Shown here: piece after piece, positions 30,959 to 39,412 of the stretch
How positions within the stretch are numbered: position 1 is the first letter of the stretch
Layout of the letters: every line of letters begins with the position of its first letter
From: Onthophagus taurus
Taxonomy: Eukaryota > Arthropoda > Insecta > Coleoptera > Scarabaeidae
Assembly: GCF_036711975.1 (NCBI RefSeq)
Contig: NC_091976.1
Location: 10,788,001-10,852,000, forward strand
DNA: 64,000 nt
Direction of reading: 5' to 3'
Notes under the pieces: generated by a model
What the model saw: the letters and a program-made list of their open reading frames with translations, nothing else
The model's database searches: none
What the model was told of the DNA's origin: nothing
Translations under genes and position numbers: made by a program

Positions 30959-31438
30959 TTAGTCTGTACCGTTCACGACATCGGTCGCTAAATTGTAATA
31001 GAAACCGTCTTGGTTACGTTCGCGAAGAGGGGCCCGTGCTGCCCCATGATATCGTCTGCTGACGGGTGTGGACACTTCCGGAACAGTATGGGCTACCACC
31101 AAATTTTCAGCGACGTCCGCTACCGGAGAAGGAATCGTATAAATTTTCTGATCGAATCGGATTAAATTCGCAGGATTCTGTTTCCCAAAATCCCTCTTTC
31201 CGAGATATACTAAAGACATCCTATCGAGGGACCGTAACTCTTCATCAGTTATAGCTTCGGCAATTCTCAACGGTAAATATACCGCAAAACCATCTTCCAA
31301 CTCAACAATAACGGAGGGCCATTTGTTCGATGCGATTCTTTTAGCTCTCACAATCGGGTAAGGATGATCGATTTGTAGCGAAGAAAGCAAACGTTTCAAT
31401 GGGAAAACGTATGAACCCAAAAGATTTAGACGAGACAT
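30959..31438 (-). CDS. OB-like small Polinton protein (MSRLNL paralogue)
   Basis: The 159-residue protein starts MSRLNLLGSYVFPLKRLL and carries YPIVRAKRIASNKWPSVIVELEDG, VYLPLRIAEAITDEEL and NLIRFDQKIYTIPS segments. It is about 97% identical to the copy C version at 25363 and more distantly related to 30294-30611 and to D's 60359-60929. The repeated pattern of short strands with LAEL/VELE and LPxR motifs suggests one compact beta domain, possibly binding ssDNA during replication (inference). Intact here, with its own TGA/TAG-type stop restored relative to C. Confidence 0.68.
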   Translation of the reverse strand: MSRLNLLGSYVFPLKRLLSSLQIDHPYPIVRAKRIASNKWPSVIVELEDGFAVYLPLRIAEAITDEELRSLDRMSLVYLGKRDFGKQNPANLIRFDQKIYTIPSPVADVAENLVVAHTVPEVSTPVSRRYHGAARAPLRERNQDGFYYNLATDVVNGTD

Positions 31439-31679
31439 CTTATCAGTATGAACTAAGGGAGTAGCTCCCTCATTATTGCATCATCCCTATCGCTGTCGTA
31501 AATCAAATTAGATTGATGTAAATTAAAAAGATTTAATTTAAAATAAATAAAATAATTTAACGAAATTATCACCAGAATAAAAATCTCGCAACCGTTAAAT
31601 GGGGTTAATGCGGTTAGATAAAGATTACGAATTCTCGACTTTTCGCTTTAGTATATGTTTTACGTAAACATATATTACA

Positions 31680-32419
31680 ATGGCTTTGATCAACGCACCT
31701 TCGCTGAAAGATTTGGCTCAAGCGAAAATCAATGTAACAATATCGAATCGTCTACATATACTATCACTCAAAGAATACTTGCCGTGGAAAGTAGTGTTAG
31801 ACTTATGGAACACGTGGTTCCAGGATAATTGGTTCGAGCTTGGAACGCATAAAAAATGTTCCGATGATGTGGACGTGAGGTGCATTACAATGGAGGTGTT
31901 TAATTATAAACTGAATCATAAGTTACAATGCGCCATCTTTAGAAATGTTGAAATTTTCAGGTAAATTAGAAATTAAAATATAGTCTTTAAAGATAATAAT
32001 TGAGATGTTAATAATAATACTTTAGTGATGAAATTTTCAATCAAATAAATGGGGATGGAGTAGTATACAAGAGCATATCATACGATCACACTAAACACGG
32101 ACCTGTTTGCGGCTATTGTTGGGATATGTTCGATATGGAGCTTAATTTTGGTGGTTTACGAAATAAAGAAGGATTTCAACTCAAACCACAAAACAGCAGA
32201 ATTCGGGAGTTTCAAATTGTAAATAAAAGTGGATCCATTCTTGGGGGGTTTCAAATTATAAATAAGAGTGAATTCATTGAGCTAGTGGAAAGCGAGAAAA
32301 TGTGGTGCGCGTTCTGCTTGAAGAAACCAAATTTTCAAGTAAGTTTAAGGGTAGGAGTTTCCGAAGTTGTATACCAATTTTTAATGGTAGAAGTAGCTCG
32401 TTATAAGCTTGTAAGTTAA
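31680..32419 (+). CDS. Two-exon zinc-ribbon-like Polinton protein
   Basis: Exon 1 is 31680-31960 (MALINAPSLKDLAQAK...) and exon 2 is 32026-32419, joined in frame through a 65-bp GTAAAT...TTTAG intron. The spliced product has about 224 residues. Exon 1 has an F-box-like or helical start (LSLKEYLPWKVVLDLWNTW). Exon 2 has two CxxC pairs (CGYCWDMF and MWCAFCLKK) about 60 residues apart, likely one zinc ribbon. The identical intron is kept in copy C (48579-48637). I do not know the function. Between the two CxxC pairs B has a small in-frame tandem repeat (FQIVNKS/FQIINKS) absent in C. Confidence 0.7.
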
Positions 32420-33245
32420 ATATAAAAGATAAGTTAGTTTATTATAATTTACGTATAATATTTTTAAATAAATTTTTTTGTAATATAAGCAATTGTTTGA
32501 TATTTTTAAATAATCCAAACGCATTGAGGAATTAATATTAAATAACTCTTTAAAGATATATGTATGGGGGATGGAAATTTGATAAAGAAAACAAATTAAA
32601 TTCAGGTCGAGGCATTTTAATCTAAATAAATTAAAAAATAAAAGTTAATATAAATATAATAACAATTTAAAATGAATAAACTCACTTTCTAATTTATATA
32701 AAATGGAGACATAAGTCCCCATATCCCTGTAAAATAATCCTGGCCCGAGGGGCGTATAACCCCTCGGACACTTGTATCGAGGTAGGAGCCTCGACATGAA
32801 AATCGATTTCTGCACCTTCTAAATTTAAAGATATAAATTAAAATAATGAAATTAAACCTCTGTATTGAGACTTACTTTTAAATGGGGAGGCAGAAGCCTC
32901 CCGGCTAATTCGGAAACAATTATTTTCACTGAAAAAATATGAATTTTAAACTCAAAACTTAAACTAAACTTTAACAATTTAGAGCTCACCTCTTTGATTA
33001 TACATTGTAGAAGAGAAAATGCGGTAAAACGGTATTACATAAGACTTTATACCCTTTACAGAGTATACCCTTATCAAGTGTGTGGTTTCCTAAGGAAACA
33101 ACTTGGGTGCAACGTTCTTATGCTGCAAACCCTTATCAAATGTGGTTTCTTAAGGAAAAAGAAACTCGAGTAAAATTCCATAAAATAGACGTTTAAAAAA
33201 TTAAATTTTATTTAAAAAAATAATTCACATCAATATAAAAAATTT
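32420..33245. other. Intergenic region with three perfect hairpins
   Basis: No gene is seen in 826 bp. Three short perfect inverted repeats stand out: CCGAGGGG with a 7-nt loop (32745-32767), TCGAGG with a 6-nt loop (32777-32794) and GGGAGGC with loop AGAA (32885-32902). Around 33060-33170 the pattern CCTTATCAA(G/A)TGTG...GGTTTC(C/T)TAAGGAAA occurs twice. Their role is unknown; possibilities are a structured RNA, a transcription end between converging genes, or a replication or packaging signal. Confidence 0.55.
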
Positions 33246-34184
33246 TTATGATATATCTTTATTTGATATCCAAGAATTATGGGATGAATCGAATCCTAAC
33301 CATTTTACGTACAACTTATCCTTCTTCCTCTTCAATACCTTTTCAACGAGGTAAACGTTGGGTTGAGCGGTCCTTTGAAGTTCGAATTCGTAAAAAGCGC
33401 CTTTAATCGGCTGGCCACGCACATCCTCCAATAAATATGAAATTGGATTTGTGATATTCACTTTAACGATTTTAAACAATTCGGCGGTCCAGTTGGGCAG
33501 ATATCCTTTATCAAACACATGTTTATATTTACTGATACGAACAGCGTCTCCAACTCTAAACTTTCCTCTGCCGGCAATTTTAATATGATTGTACACTGTA
33601 TCGAGAAGTTTATTCTCTACCGATTTCGAATTTATTTCAGACGGTTTCATTTTCGTAGTCGAATGTTTCGTACTGTTATATCGAGATGTTATATCCTCCA
33701 ATAGGTGCACCCATTTATGATTTCCATATAGACTGAAGAACTTGTAGATTCTTTGTTTAACGGTTCGAATTACACGTTCAGCCATCGACGCTTTCATAAC
33801 GCTATACGATGAAAAATGATTAATTTTAAAATCCGACATCAACCGTTTAAATTGACTGTTGTAGAACTCTTTGCCCTGATCGGTTTGTAGATTTCGAGGC
33901 GCGCGACCGTCGTCTGTGAGAATTGAGCGTAGCGCTGCGGTGACGTCCGTAGAATTTTTACTTTTTAACGGACGCGTCCAAAGAAACTTGGAGAAACAGT
34001 CTATAACCACTAATATATATTTATATCCGGAATTCAATCTGGCAAACTCAATCATTTCAATTAGATCCGCCTGCCATAGATCATCGATCCCCTTCAGGAT
34101 GGTTCTTCGTCTAGCGAAAATACGTCTAGCGGGGCGATGGAGCTCCTCCACAATGACACGTTTCGCATCTGACACCTTCTCCAT
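33246..34184 (-). CDS. DDE integrase with C-terminal chromodomain
   Basis: The 312-residue protein is a retrovirus-type integrase. The core runs from about 35 (WQADLIEM, first Asp) through VVIDCFSKFLW and TDQGKEFYNSQF (second Asp, about 101) to MAERVIRTVKQ (Glu, about 137). After an SH3-like segment (KFRVGDAVRISK) comes a chromodomain (VYLVEKVLKRKKDKLYVKWLGF...SWI, about 268-310). This is the Polinton integrase type (C. elegans relative F54H12.3). It inserts the element into the host, making the 6-bp duplication; the chromodomain may steer it to chromatin. The frame is intact. No HHCC zinc motif is seen before HRPARRIF, so the N-terminus may be slightly short. Confidence 0.92.
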   Translation of the reverse strand: MEKVSDAKRVIVEELHRPARRIFARRRTILKGIDDLWQADLIEMIEFARLNSGYKYILVVIDCFSKFLWTRPLKSKNSTDVTAALRSILTDDGRAPRNLQTDQGKEFYNSQFKRLMSDFKINHFSSYSVMKASMAERVIRTVKQRIYKFFSLYGNHKWVHLLEDITSRYNSTKHSTTKMKPSEINSKSVENKLLDTVYNHIKIAGRGKFRVGDAVRISKYKHVFDKGYLPNWTAELFKIVKVNITNPISYLLEDVRGQPIKGAFYEFELQRTAQPNVYLVEKVLKRKKDKLYVKWLGFDSSHNSWISNKDIS

Positions 34185-34192
34185 TGTGACAA

Positions 34193-35322
34193 TTAAGGTT
34201 TGAGACCAACCTTTTTCTCTAATATATCAAGTCGGGAAAATATAGCGGAATCCATGAGGTCAACTCGCGACTTTTGCGCACCGATCGACTGTCGTATATT
34301 CGATATGAGCGTATCAATCACCGATAGACGATTTGTAATGCGATTTAGATTTAAAGGTATATCGGTGTTTACCGTTTTAATTAGCGATGCGATCTGTCCG
34401 GTCTTAGATGGGTCTAATAAATTCGATACATCTTCGATATTCGATTTGTTAAGCTTTACTTGATTTAATAAATTAGTGAATTCCGTTTTAATTGCGTCCC
34501 CCAACTTTGTTAATCGATCGGAAAGTTGAGTTAAATCACCAGAGACGTCCTCGTAATTTCGATTAATAACATCTGTGAACTTTGCCGCCGCATTAGTTAA
34601 TTCGTTGGAAATTTCGGTAATTTTCACATCGCCAACATCAATTTTAGCATGCAGATTCTTAATATCGGATACCCAATGCGATTTTAAATTTAAAATCTGA
34701 TCCTCGATCGCTTCGATTGAAGGCTTTAAATTTCCGGAAACTTGCAGATCGATATATTTCTTGCTGGCATCAAATTCATCACGTAGGTTTGAATCTCCGG
34801 CGTAACTTGTTCGGATTTAATTTGCAAATCTTCAACACCCGATTTTAAATTTAAAATCTGATCCTCGATCGCTTCGATTGAAGGCTTTAAATTTCCGGAA
34901 ACTTGAAGATCAATATATTTCTTGCTGGCATTAATTTCATCACGTAGGGTTTCAATCACCGACGTAACTTTTCTGGATTTATCTCGCAAATCCTCAACCT
35001 CCGATTTTAAAGAATAATGAAGATTCCTATTGGCTCGCATTGTCCTACTTATTGAATCGAACATACGTTTATACTCCGTATCGTTTGTCTTAAACATCTC
35101 ATCTACATATGCTTTTATAACGCAATCGTTTTCTAACGATGGACTTTGTACATTACTAAGTTTACGTCCCTGCATATCATAATCCCCAGATGAGGTTAAC
35201 GGTAATCCAACCCCCCGCTGAGACGTTCCGGCTTCATCAATTATTCTACCCCATGAAGATGCGTGCAACGTACGTCCGAATTTATCGATACTGATAATAC
35301 TACCAACACCGCCTCCAAACAT
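34193..35322 (-). pseudogene. Fibre-like coiled-coil protein, frameshifted
   Basis: The N-terminal part (34726-35322) starts MFGGGVGSIISIDKFG, has a segment DYDMQGRKLSNVQSPSLENDCVIKAYVD like those in viral and phage tail-fibre heads, and then a long coiled coil. A 161/162-bp tandem repeat (units near 34681 and 34842) encodes about 54 residues of coiled coil twice; one unit lacks a base near 34785, shifting the frame, and the rest continues at 34193-34627 (heptads of Leu/Ile). It probably formed trimeric fibres or spikes on the virion (inference from shape). Position next to integrase is typical of insect Polintons. Confidence 0.7.
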
Positions 35323-35334
35323 GTCCGTAGTAAT

Positions 35335-36318
35335 TTATTTGATAACGTTGATTTCTTTCAGCTCCTCCACAATATACGCAATCTCGTTTCTATGCGAATT
35401 GTTTCCGGCCGCATACGATGCATGCAACAATCGCAATCGATCTACCAATTCGTTAACATCATCCCAGTATTTATACTGAATCCGATTGGAATTAACCTCT
35501 AGACCTGACCCTGCGGTTTCACCCGCACTGCTAAATAGCGGTTTAATTATTTTAATATATTTTTCAGAACGATTACTCGCTATGGGACCGGTATAGTTCT
35601 GTTTATGAGCTCCCGTATACGTTAGAATCTCTCTATACTTGCGAAGATCCTCTTCCGTAAAATTTTTAGGTGCTTTCAATTGTATGAGCTCGTATAAACC
35701 CGAGCTGGTTGGAATATTTAATTTACCACCGTCTAGTGATATGTGAGCGTCGGTAAATTCAACAGGTTTTGAACCAATCTTCCATCCATCTGTTTTAGAA
35801 TCGTACCTTATACCCATTCTGAGATCAATTGAATCCCGTTTGCCGTACATATAATATAAATTTCTAATTCCGACGGGTAGCCTTCCAATAGGTATACGCT
35901 CTAATTTTGCATCGGGTTTCGTCAACGTTGACGTTGAAGGGGATTTTGATACATCAGCCCCCAAATTTTCAATCATTTGCGAACCCTTGGCAATTACGGT
36001 CGGACTTTTAACCTCAAATTTATCAACATCTTCATCACTAAACTTTATCTCTTTAATTTCGCCCTTAACTGTTTTCTGTTGAGTCTTTCGATGCAATTTT
36101 ATCGGTACCTTTACGTCATCCAATTTTTTTGATATATCCTTCAAAGTATCGCTTAACGGTCGGTGGAGTTTAGCTATAAGCGCGTCATCGCGTTCCTGGC
36201 CTAGTCTAATCGCCAGGCGTTTACGCTTTATCGCATTCGTGATGTTTACTATAGCTCTATCACGTTCGGCGTTTGACCGCTTGCCTACTTTATTTTGTTT
36301 ACTACTATAAGTGGCCAT
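35335..36318 (-). CDS. DUF8207-like Polinton protein
   Basis: I prefer the ATG at 36318 (MATYSSKQNK), shared with copy A, over the one 30 nt upstream. The N-terminal third is basic and helical. The conserved domain, about 190-290, contains SSGLYELIQLKAPKNFTEEDLRKYREI and TGAHKQNYTGPIASNRS, then YKYWDDVNELVDRLRLLHASYAAGN at the end. D has a related, damaged copy (53240). It lies between the fibre and ATPase genes in the same direction, so a virion or assembly role is likely but unproven. Intact. Confidence 0.72.
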   Translation of the reverse strand: MATYSSKQNKVGKRSNAERDRAIVNITNAIKRKRLAIRLGQERDDALIAKLHRPLSDTLKDISKKLDDVKVPIKLHRKTQQKTVKGEIKEIKFSDEDVDKFEVKSPTVIAKGSQMIENLGADVSKSPSTSTLTKPDAKLERIPIGRLPVGIRNLYYMYGKRDSIDLRMGIRYDSKTDGWKIGSKPVEFTDAHISLDGGKLNIPTSSGLYELIQLKAPKNFTEEDLRKYREILTYTGAHKQNYTGPIASNRSEKYIKIIKPLFSSAGETAGSGLEVNSNRIQYKYWDDVNELVDRLRLLHASYAAGNNSHRNEIAYIVEELKEINVIK

Positions 36319-36379
36319 CGATGATAATGGTGATGATGATGATCTCACACAAACGCATGTAAAATAGCAATGCGTCTTT

Positions 36380-37120
36380 TCAATCTGGGTAGATGTATTT
36401 ATCCATGCCTATACGATATCTACCATCCTTAATTTCAAAGTCTTTCATTATAATTAATGGGTTATATTTACCGTCGTTCCAACAGCGTCTACACATCTCT
36501 TTAAATTCTTCAAACCTCATATCGGTATTTACATGTTCGTCGTATACATGTTTCAAATTCACCTCATCCTGCTTGAAAAGCACTAACACGTTAGCGTTAT
36601 CCCGAATTAGATGTTTAGGTATACGCGTATAGGTCTGTGTAAGGTAGAAAGAGTCTACGTTTCTATGTCTACCCATAGAAAAATACGCTCGAATTTTATC
36701 CTGCTTATCGCACGCCACATCATCGAATATAAAAATTGAATTCTCCTTAGCTTCATTCGGATCCACTACGGCGTCATTATCGCTGAATCGATAGAATCCA
36801 ATTTCCGGAAGTCGATTCAAAACTAAACTTAAAAGTTCATATTTCGGTTGCCCCAGTGACTTTGAGTAAATGTAGATATTTTCGAATGTCAGACCATTTT
36901 CATCAAATATTAGATTCAAAATTAAATTTGTCTTCCCACAGCCAGAAGGTCCGCAGACAATTGCGCGTAAACTGTTGGGTATTAAATCGCTATGTCTACG
37001 CTTCGTCTCTGTTGCTGATACCAGTCGATCGAGATCAGTCAATGGCATAGTTATAGAAGGGTGTTTCACTACACGCATGTTGTCAAAAATTGACTGAGAC
37101 TCTAACGTACCTGCACGCAT
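36380..37120 (-). CDS. A32/FtsK-HerA-like genome packaging ATPase
   Basis: The 246-residue protein has Walker A IVCGPSGCGKTN (about 54-65) and Walker B SIFIFDDVAC (about 134-143, with the double Asp usual for Polinton packaging ATPases). A sensor-like QTYTRIPKHLIRDNANVLVLF follows. By family it pumps the viral genome into the capsid. The gene is intact here, reduced to a C-terminal stub in A, and missing in D. It is divergently placed from the PLA2/core gene at 37166; the 45-bp gap CTAACGTACC...ATATATAAAGG contains a TATA-like ATATATAAA near 37119-37127. Confidence 0.9.
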   Translation of the reverse strand: MRAGTLESQSIFDNMRVVKHPSITMPLTDLDRLVSATETKRRHSDLIPNSLRAIVCGPSGCGKTNLILNLIFDENGLTFENIYIYSKSLGQPKYELLSLVLNRLPEIGFYRFSDNDAVVDPNEAKENSIFIFDDVACDKQDKIRAYFSMGRHRNVDSFYLTQTYTRIPKHLIRDNANVLVLFKQDEVNLKHVYDEHVNTDMRFEEFKEMCRRCWNDGKYNPLIIMKDFEIKDGRYRIGMDKYIYPD

Positions 37121-37165
37121 ATATAAAGGTCCCGGTTATGTTTGAAATCGCATCACTTGAGAGTA

Positions 37166-38044
37166 ATGCTCGCTCAAGGTAACACATCAACAGTAGCTTC
37201 AATTCGAGGTGGAGGAATTTTAAATTCAATTATCAACAAACTCCCCGTAGAGTTACACATTCCTGGATATTAATTTTGCGGGCCCCGAACAAAGTTGGAT
37301 AAACGCTTGGCACGAGGTGAAAAAGGCATAAATCCGCTAGATCGCGCCTGTAGAGAACACGATATAGCCTATAGGGATAATAAAACATTAGATCAACGTC
37401 ACGAGGCCGATAGGCGTTTAGAGGATACTGCTTGGGACATGGTGAAGGCGAAAGACTCATCACTTGGTGAAAAGACTGCGGCGTGGTTAGTTACAAACGC
37501 TATGAAAGCGAAACGTAAATTAGGCATGGGGCATAAGCGTAAAGGTGGTGGTAAAAGCCGGCGAAAACGTCGAGGTGCATCATTGAAGTCGAAAAGTGGT
37601 GGTAAACAGGTGACCTTTCAAAAGGGGATAGTTAAGCGTATAGCAAATGATTTACCGAAAAACACCGATAGTTTACGAGAAGCGGCGCGATTGGCGTTGA
37701 AAGGTGCTCGCATAGCCGTAAAGTCTGTAGGCGGAAAGCGAAAAGTTAAAATTCCACGAACAATCCCAATTCCAGTTAAACGAGGAGGAATATTACCACT
37801 TTTACCTGCGATATTCGCCGGACTGTCAGCTCTCAGCGCACTATCCGGAGGCGCGGCCGGAGTCTATAGAGCAGTAAAGAAAACTCAAGAGGCGAAGGAT
37901 AAAATGAAAGAAGCTGAGCGGCACAATAAAGCAATGGAGGACATTGCGATCGGAAATACGGGGAGTGGTATTTACATTAAAAGGTATAAAAAGGGATTGG
38001 GTATATATTTAACGAAGAAGAAGAAGACTCAAAAAAACTTTTAA
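37166..38044 (+). pseudogene. PLA2/core protein with parvovirus-like phospholipase domain
   Basis: The frame opens MLAQGNTSTVAS, meets an in-frame TAA at 37271 (codon 36), then continues without change of frame through the PLA2 domain. The calcium loop reads FCGPRTK where the family has GPGT, and the catalytic His-Asp is in ACREHDIAYRD. After it come very basic stretches (KAKRKLGMGHKRKGGG..., KRRG) and a hydrophobic glycine/alanine segment (LPAIFAGLSALSALSGG), resembling adenovirus-type core or membrane-lytic proteins. In parvoviruses this domain helps the particle leave the endosome. The stop and the Gly-to-Arg change suggest loss of function. Its 3' end holds the slippage site for the protease. 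Confidence 0.85.
38032..38038 (+). promoter_or_regulatory. -1 ribosomal frameshift site A AAA AAC
   Basis: In the PLA2/core frame the codons are CAA AAA AAC TTT TAA, so the heptamer A AAA AAC sits in exactly the phase needed for simultaneous -1 slippage, two codons before the stop. After slipping, translation enters the protease frame (LLRLLPKRPLTNFDIL...), which has no ATG before the domain starts. The same heptamer in the same phase occurs in D at 54700-54706. No strong downstream stem was found by eye in this copy. Confidence 0.72.
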
Positions 38045-38421
38045 GGCTGCTACCCAAGAGACCTCTAACCAACTTTGATATACTACGTTACGCTAAATCT
38101 CTAAATATCCCAAAATTCCGCGGCGTCTATATGCTAAACGCATTACCAAAAGGGGGCCCTAAAACGGATGAAGCGGCGGTGGTGAATTTAGATGTACAAA
38201 GCGGAGATGGAACGCATTGGGTAGCCTATAGAAAATCCGGTAATAGAGTGTTCTATTTTGATAGTTATGGGGATCTCAAACCCCCCAAAGAACTTTTAAA
38301 GTACTTTAAAGACACTCAAATTATATACAACCACGATAATTATCAAAAGGACAATCAGTACAATTGCGGGCATTTATGTATAAAATTCCTACTTCAAACA
38401 GGAAACGGGTCATATGTATAA
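38038..38421 (+). CDS. Adenain-like cysteine protease (by -1 frameshift)
   Basis: The open frame from the slippage site reads LLRLLPKRPLTNFDIL and then RYAKSLNIPKFRGVYM. The catalytic triad residues are His in SGDGTHWVAY, the acidic residue in YFDSYGDLKPPKEL and Cys in YNCGHLCIKFL. Adenain-type proteases cut capsid and core precursors during maturation. The only ATG (38131) lies after conserved sequence, so expression as a C-terminal extension of the PLA2/core protein by -1 frameshifting is the best explanation; splicing is a less likely alternative. About 127 residues lie after the shift. It ends 2 bp before the minor capsid start. Confidence 0.85.
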   Translation, partial: LLRLLPKRPLTNFDILRYAKSLNIPKFRGVYMLNALPKGGPKTDEAAVVNLDVQSGDGTHWVAYRKSGNRVFYFDSYGDLKPPKELLKYFKDTQIIYNHDNYQKDNQYNCGHLCIKFLLQTGNGSYV

Positions 38422-38423
38422 CG

Positions 38424-39200
38424 ATGTCGCAGACGTTCACACTGGTTGGTACGAAGAGCGAAATTTCTGAGGAATACTTTCCACCTATACAATTGGATCC
38501 CAACTTTAACTATTCATTGGGACTGATTGGTTTGTACACATATAACAGCATACCCAACATTGAAGAGGGAGTTAACGATAAATTCCACTTTACAATAGTA
38601 AATCCCATCAATAAACAGCAGCAACAGCAGGGGCCTAAGAATACTTCAAAAGAGGTAATCGGAATTCCTACGGGCGTATACGAAATTTCAGATATTGAAA
38701 AATATTTGCAAAAGGAGATTCTACGGTTGGTCGGATTGGATAAGATAGATAGACCTGAGGCCCTATTGTCCCTCAAGGCTAATAACAATACGTTACAGTG
38801 CGAGATTAGCAGCGACTACTTGGAGATTGATTTCACAGAATCCGATTCGATTGCTTCGATTTTAGGATTCTCCCAACGTACACTGAAACCCGAACAATTA
38901 CACAGATCCGATCTCCCTGTAAATATAATACGCGTGACGTCCGTTCGCGTGGAGTGTAATATAATTTCCGGATCATATTACAACAATAAGCAGTCACATA
39001 CGCTATTCGAATTTGCACCGGCGGTAGATCCTGGCTTCAGTATAAATATAGAGCCTAGGAACCCAATATATTTCGCAGTCGACACCGATCGACCGATAAC
39101 GAACATTACCCTTAGACTCCTGGATCAGCGCGGTAGATTGGTAAACTTTCGAGGAGAAGAAATCGTAATTAGGTTAGAGCTGAAACGTGTTGCATTATAA
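38424..39200 (+). CDS. Minor capsid (penton-like) protein
   Basis: I start at the ATG at 38424 (MSQTFTLVG), which aligns with the D homologue's start, rather than 20 codons upstream. The 258-residue protein has LGLIGLYTYNSIPNIEEG, a glutamine run (absent in D), IPTGVYEISDIEKYLQ, DFTESDSIASILGFS, IIRVTSVRVECNII and FRGEEIVIRLELKR. The overall pattern is mostly beta, and the same protein occurs in D. Given its place between protease and major capsid it is the likely single-jelly-roll penton protein of Polintons; that is inferred from context. Intact here. Confidence 0.75.
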   Translation: MSQTFTLVGTKSEISEEYFPPIQLDPNFNYSLGLIGLYTYNSIPNIEEGVNDKFHFTIVNPINKQQQQQGPKNTSKEVIGIPTGVYEISDIEKYLQKEILRLVGLDKIDRPEALLSLKANNNTLQCEISSDYLEIDFTESDSIASILGFSQRTLKPEQLHRSDLPVNIIRVTSVRVECNIISGSYYNNKQSHTLFEFAPAVDPGFSINIEPRNPIYFAVDTDRPITNITLRLLDQRGRLVNFRGEEIVIRLELKRVAL

Positions 39201-39412
39201 TGGGATTTATGTTTGAAACGCCTGGTGGTGGTGGTGGAACCTATCGCCCACCACCACCATCACAGCCTACCTTGAAAAAGGGTAAAGGGTATAAATGTAA
39301 ACGTAAGAGAACGTCTAGATCAGTCTGCAGAAAGACTTCGTTGCGACCTGACAACGTTCGTTTCCTTCAAGATTTGGGGTACCATGTCAACAAAAAAATT
39401 AAACATTTATAG
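39200..39412 (+). CDS. Small basic glycine/proline-rich Polinton protein
   Basis: Seventy residues, one glycine longer than in A. It begins on the last base of the upstream stop (TAATG) and overlaps the major capsid gene by 29 nt in another frame. The Lys/Arg-rich centre with two Cys (CKRKRTSRSVC) suggests nucleic-acid contact. Confidence 0.72.
   Translation: MGFMFETPGGGGGTYRPPPPSQPTLKKGKGYKCKRKRTSRSVCRKTSLRPDNVRFLQDLGYHVNKKIKHL

Noticed and set aside
37262..37300. Frameshift at the start of the PLA2 domain
   Set aside because: Codons on both sides are in the same frame; the break is an in-frame TAA only.
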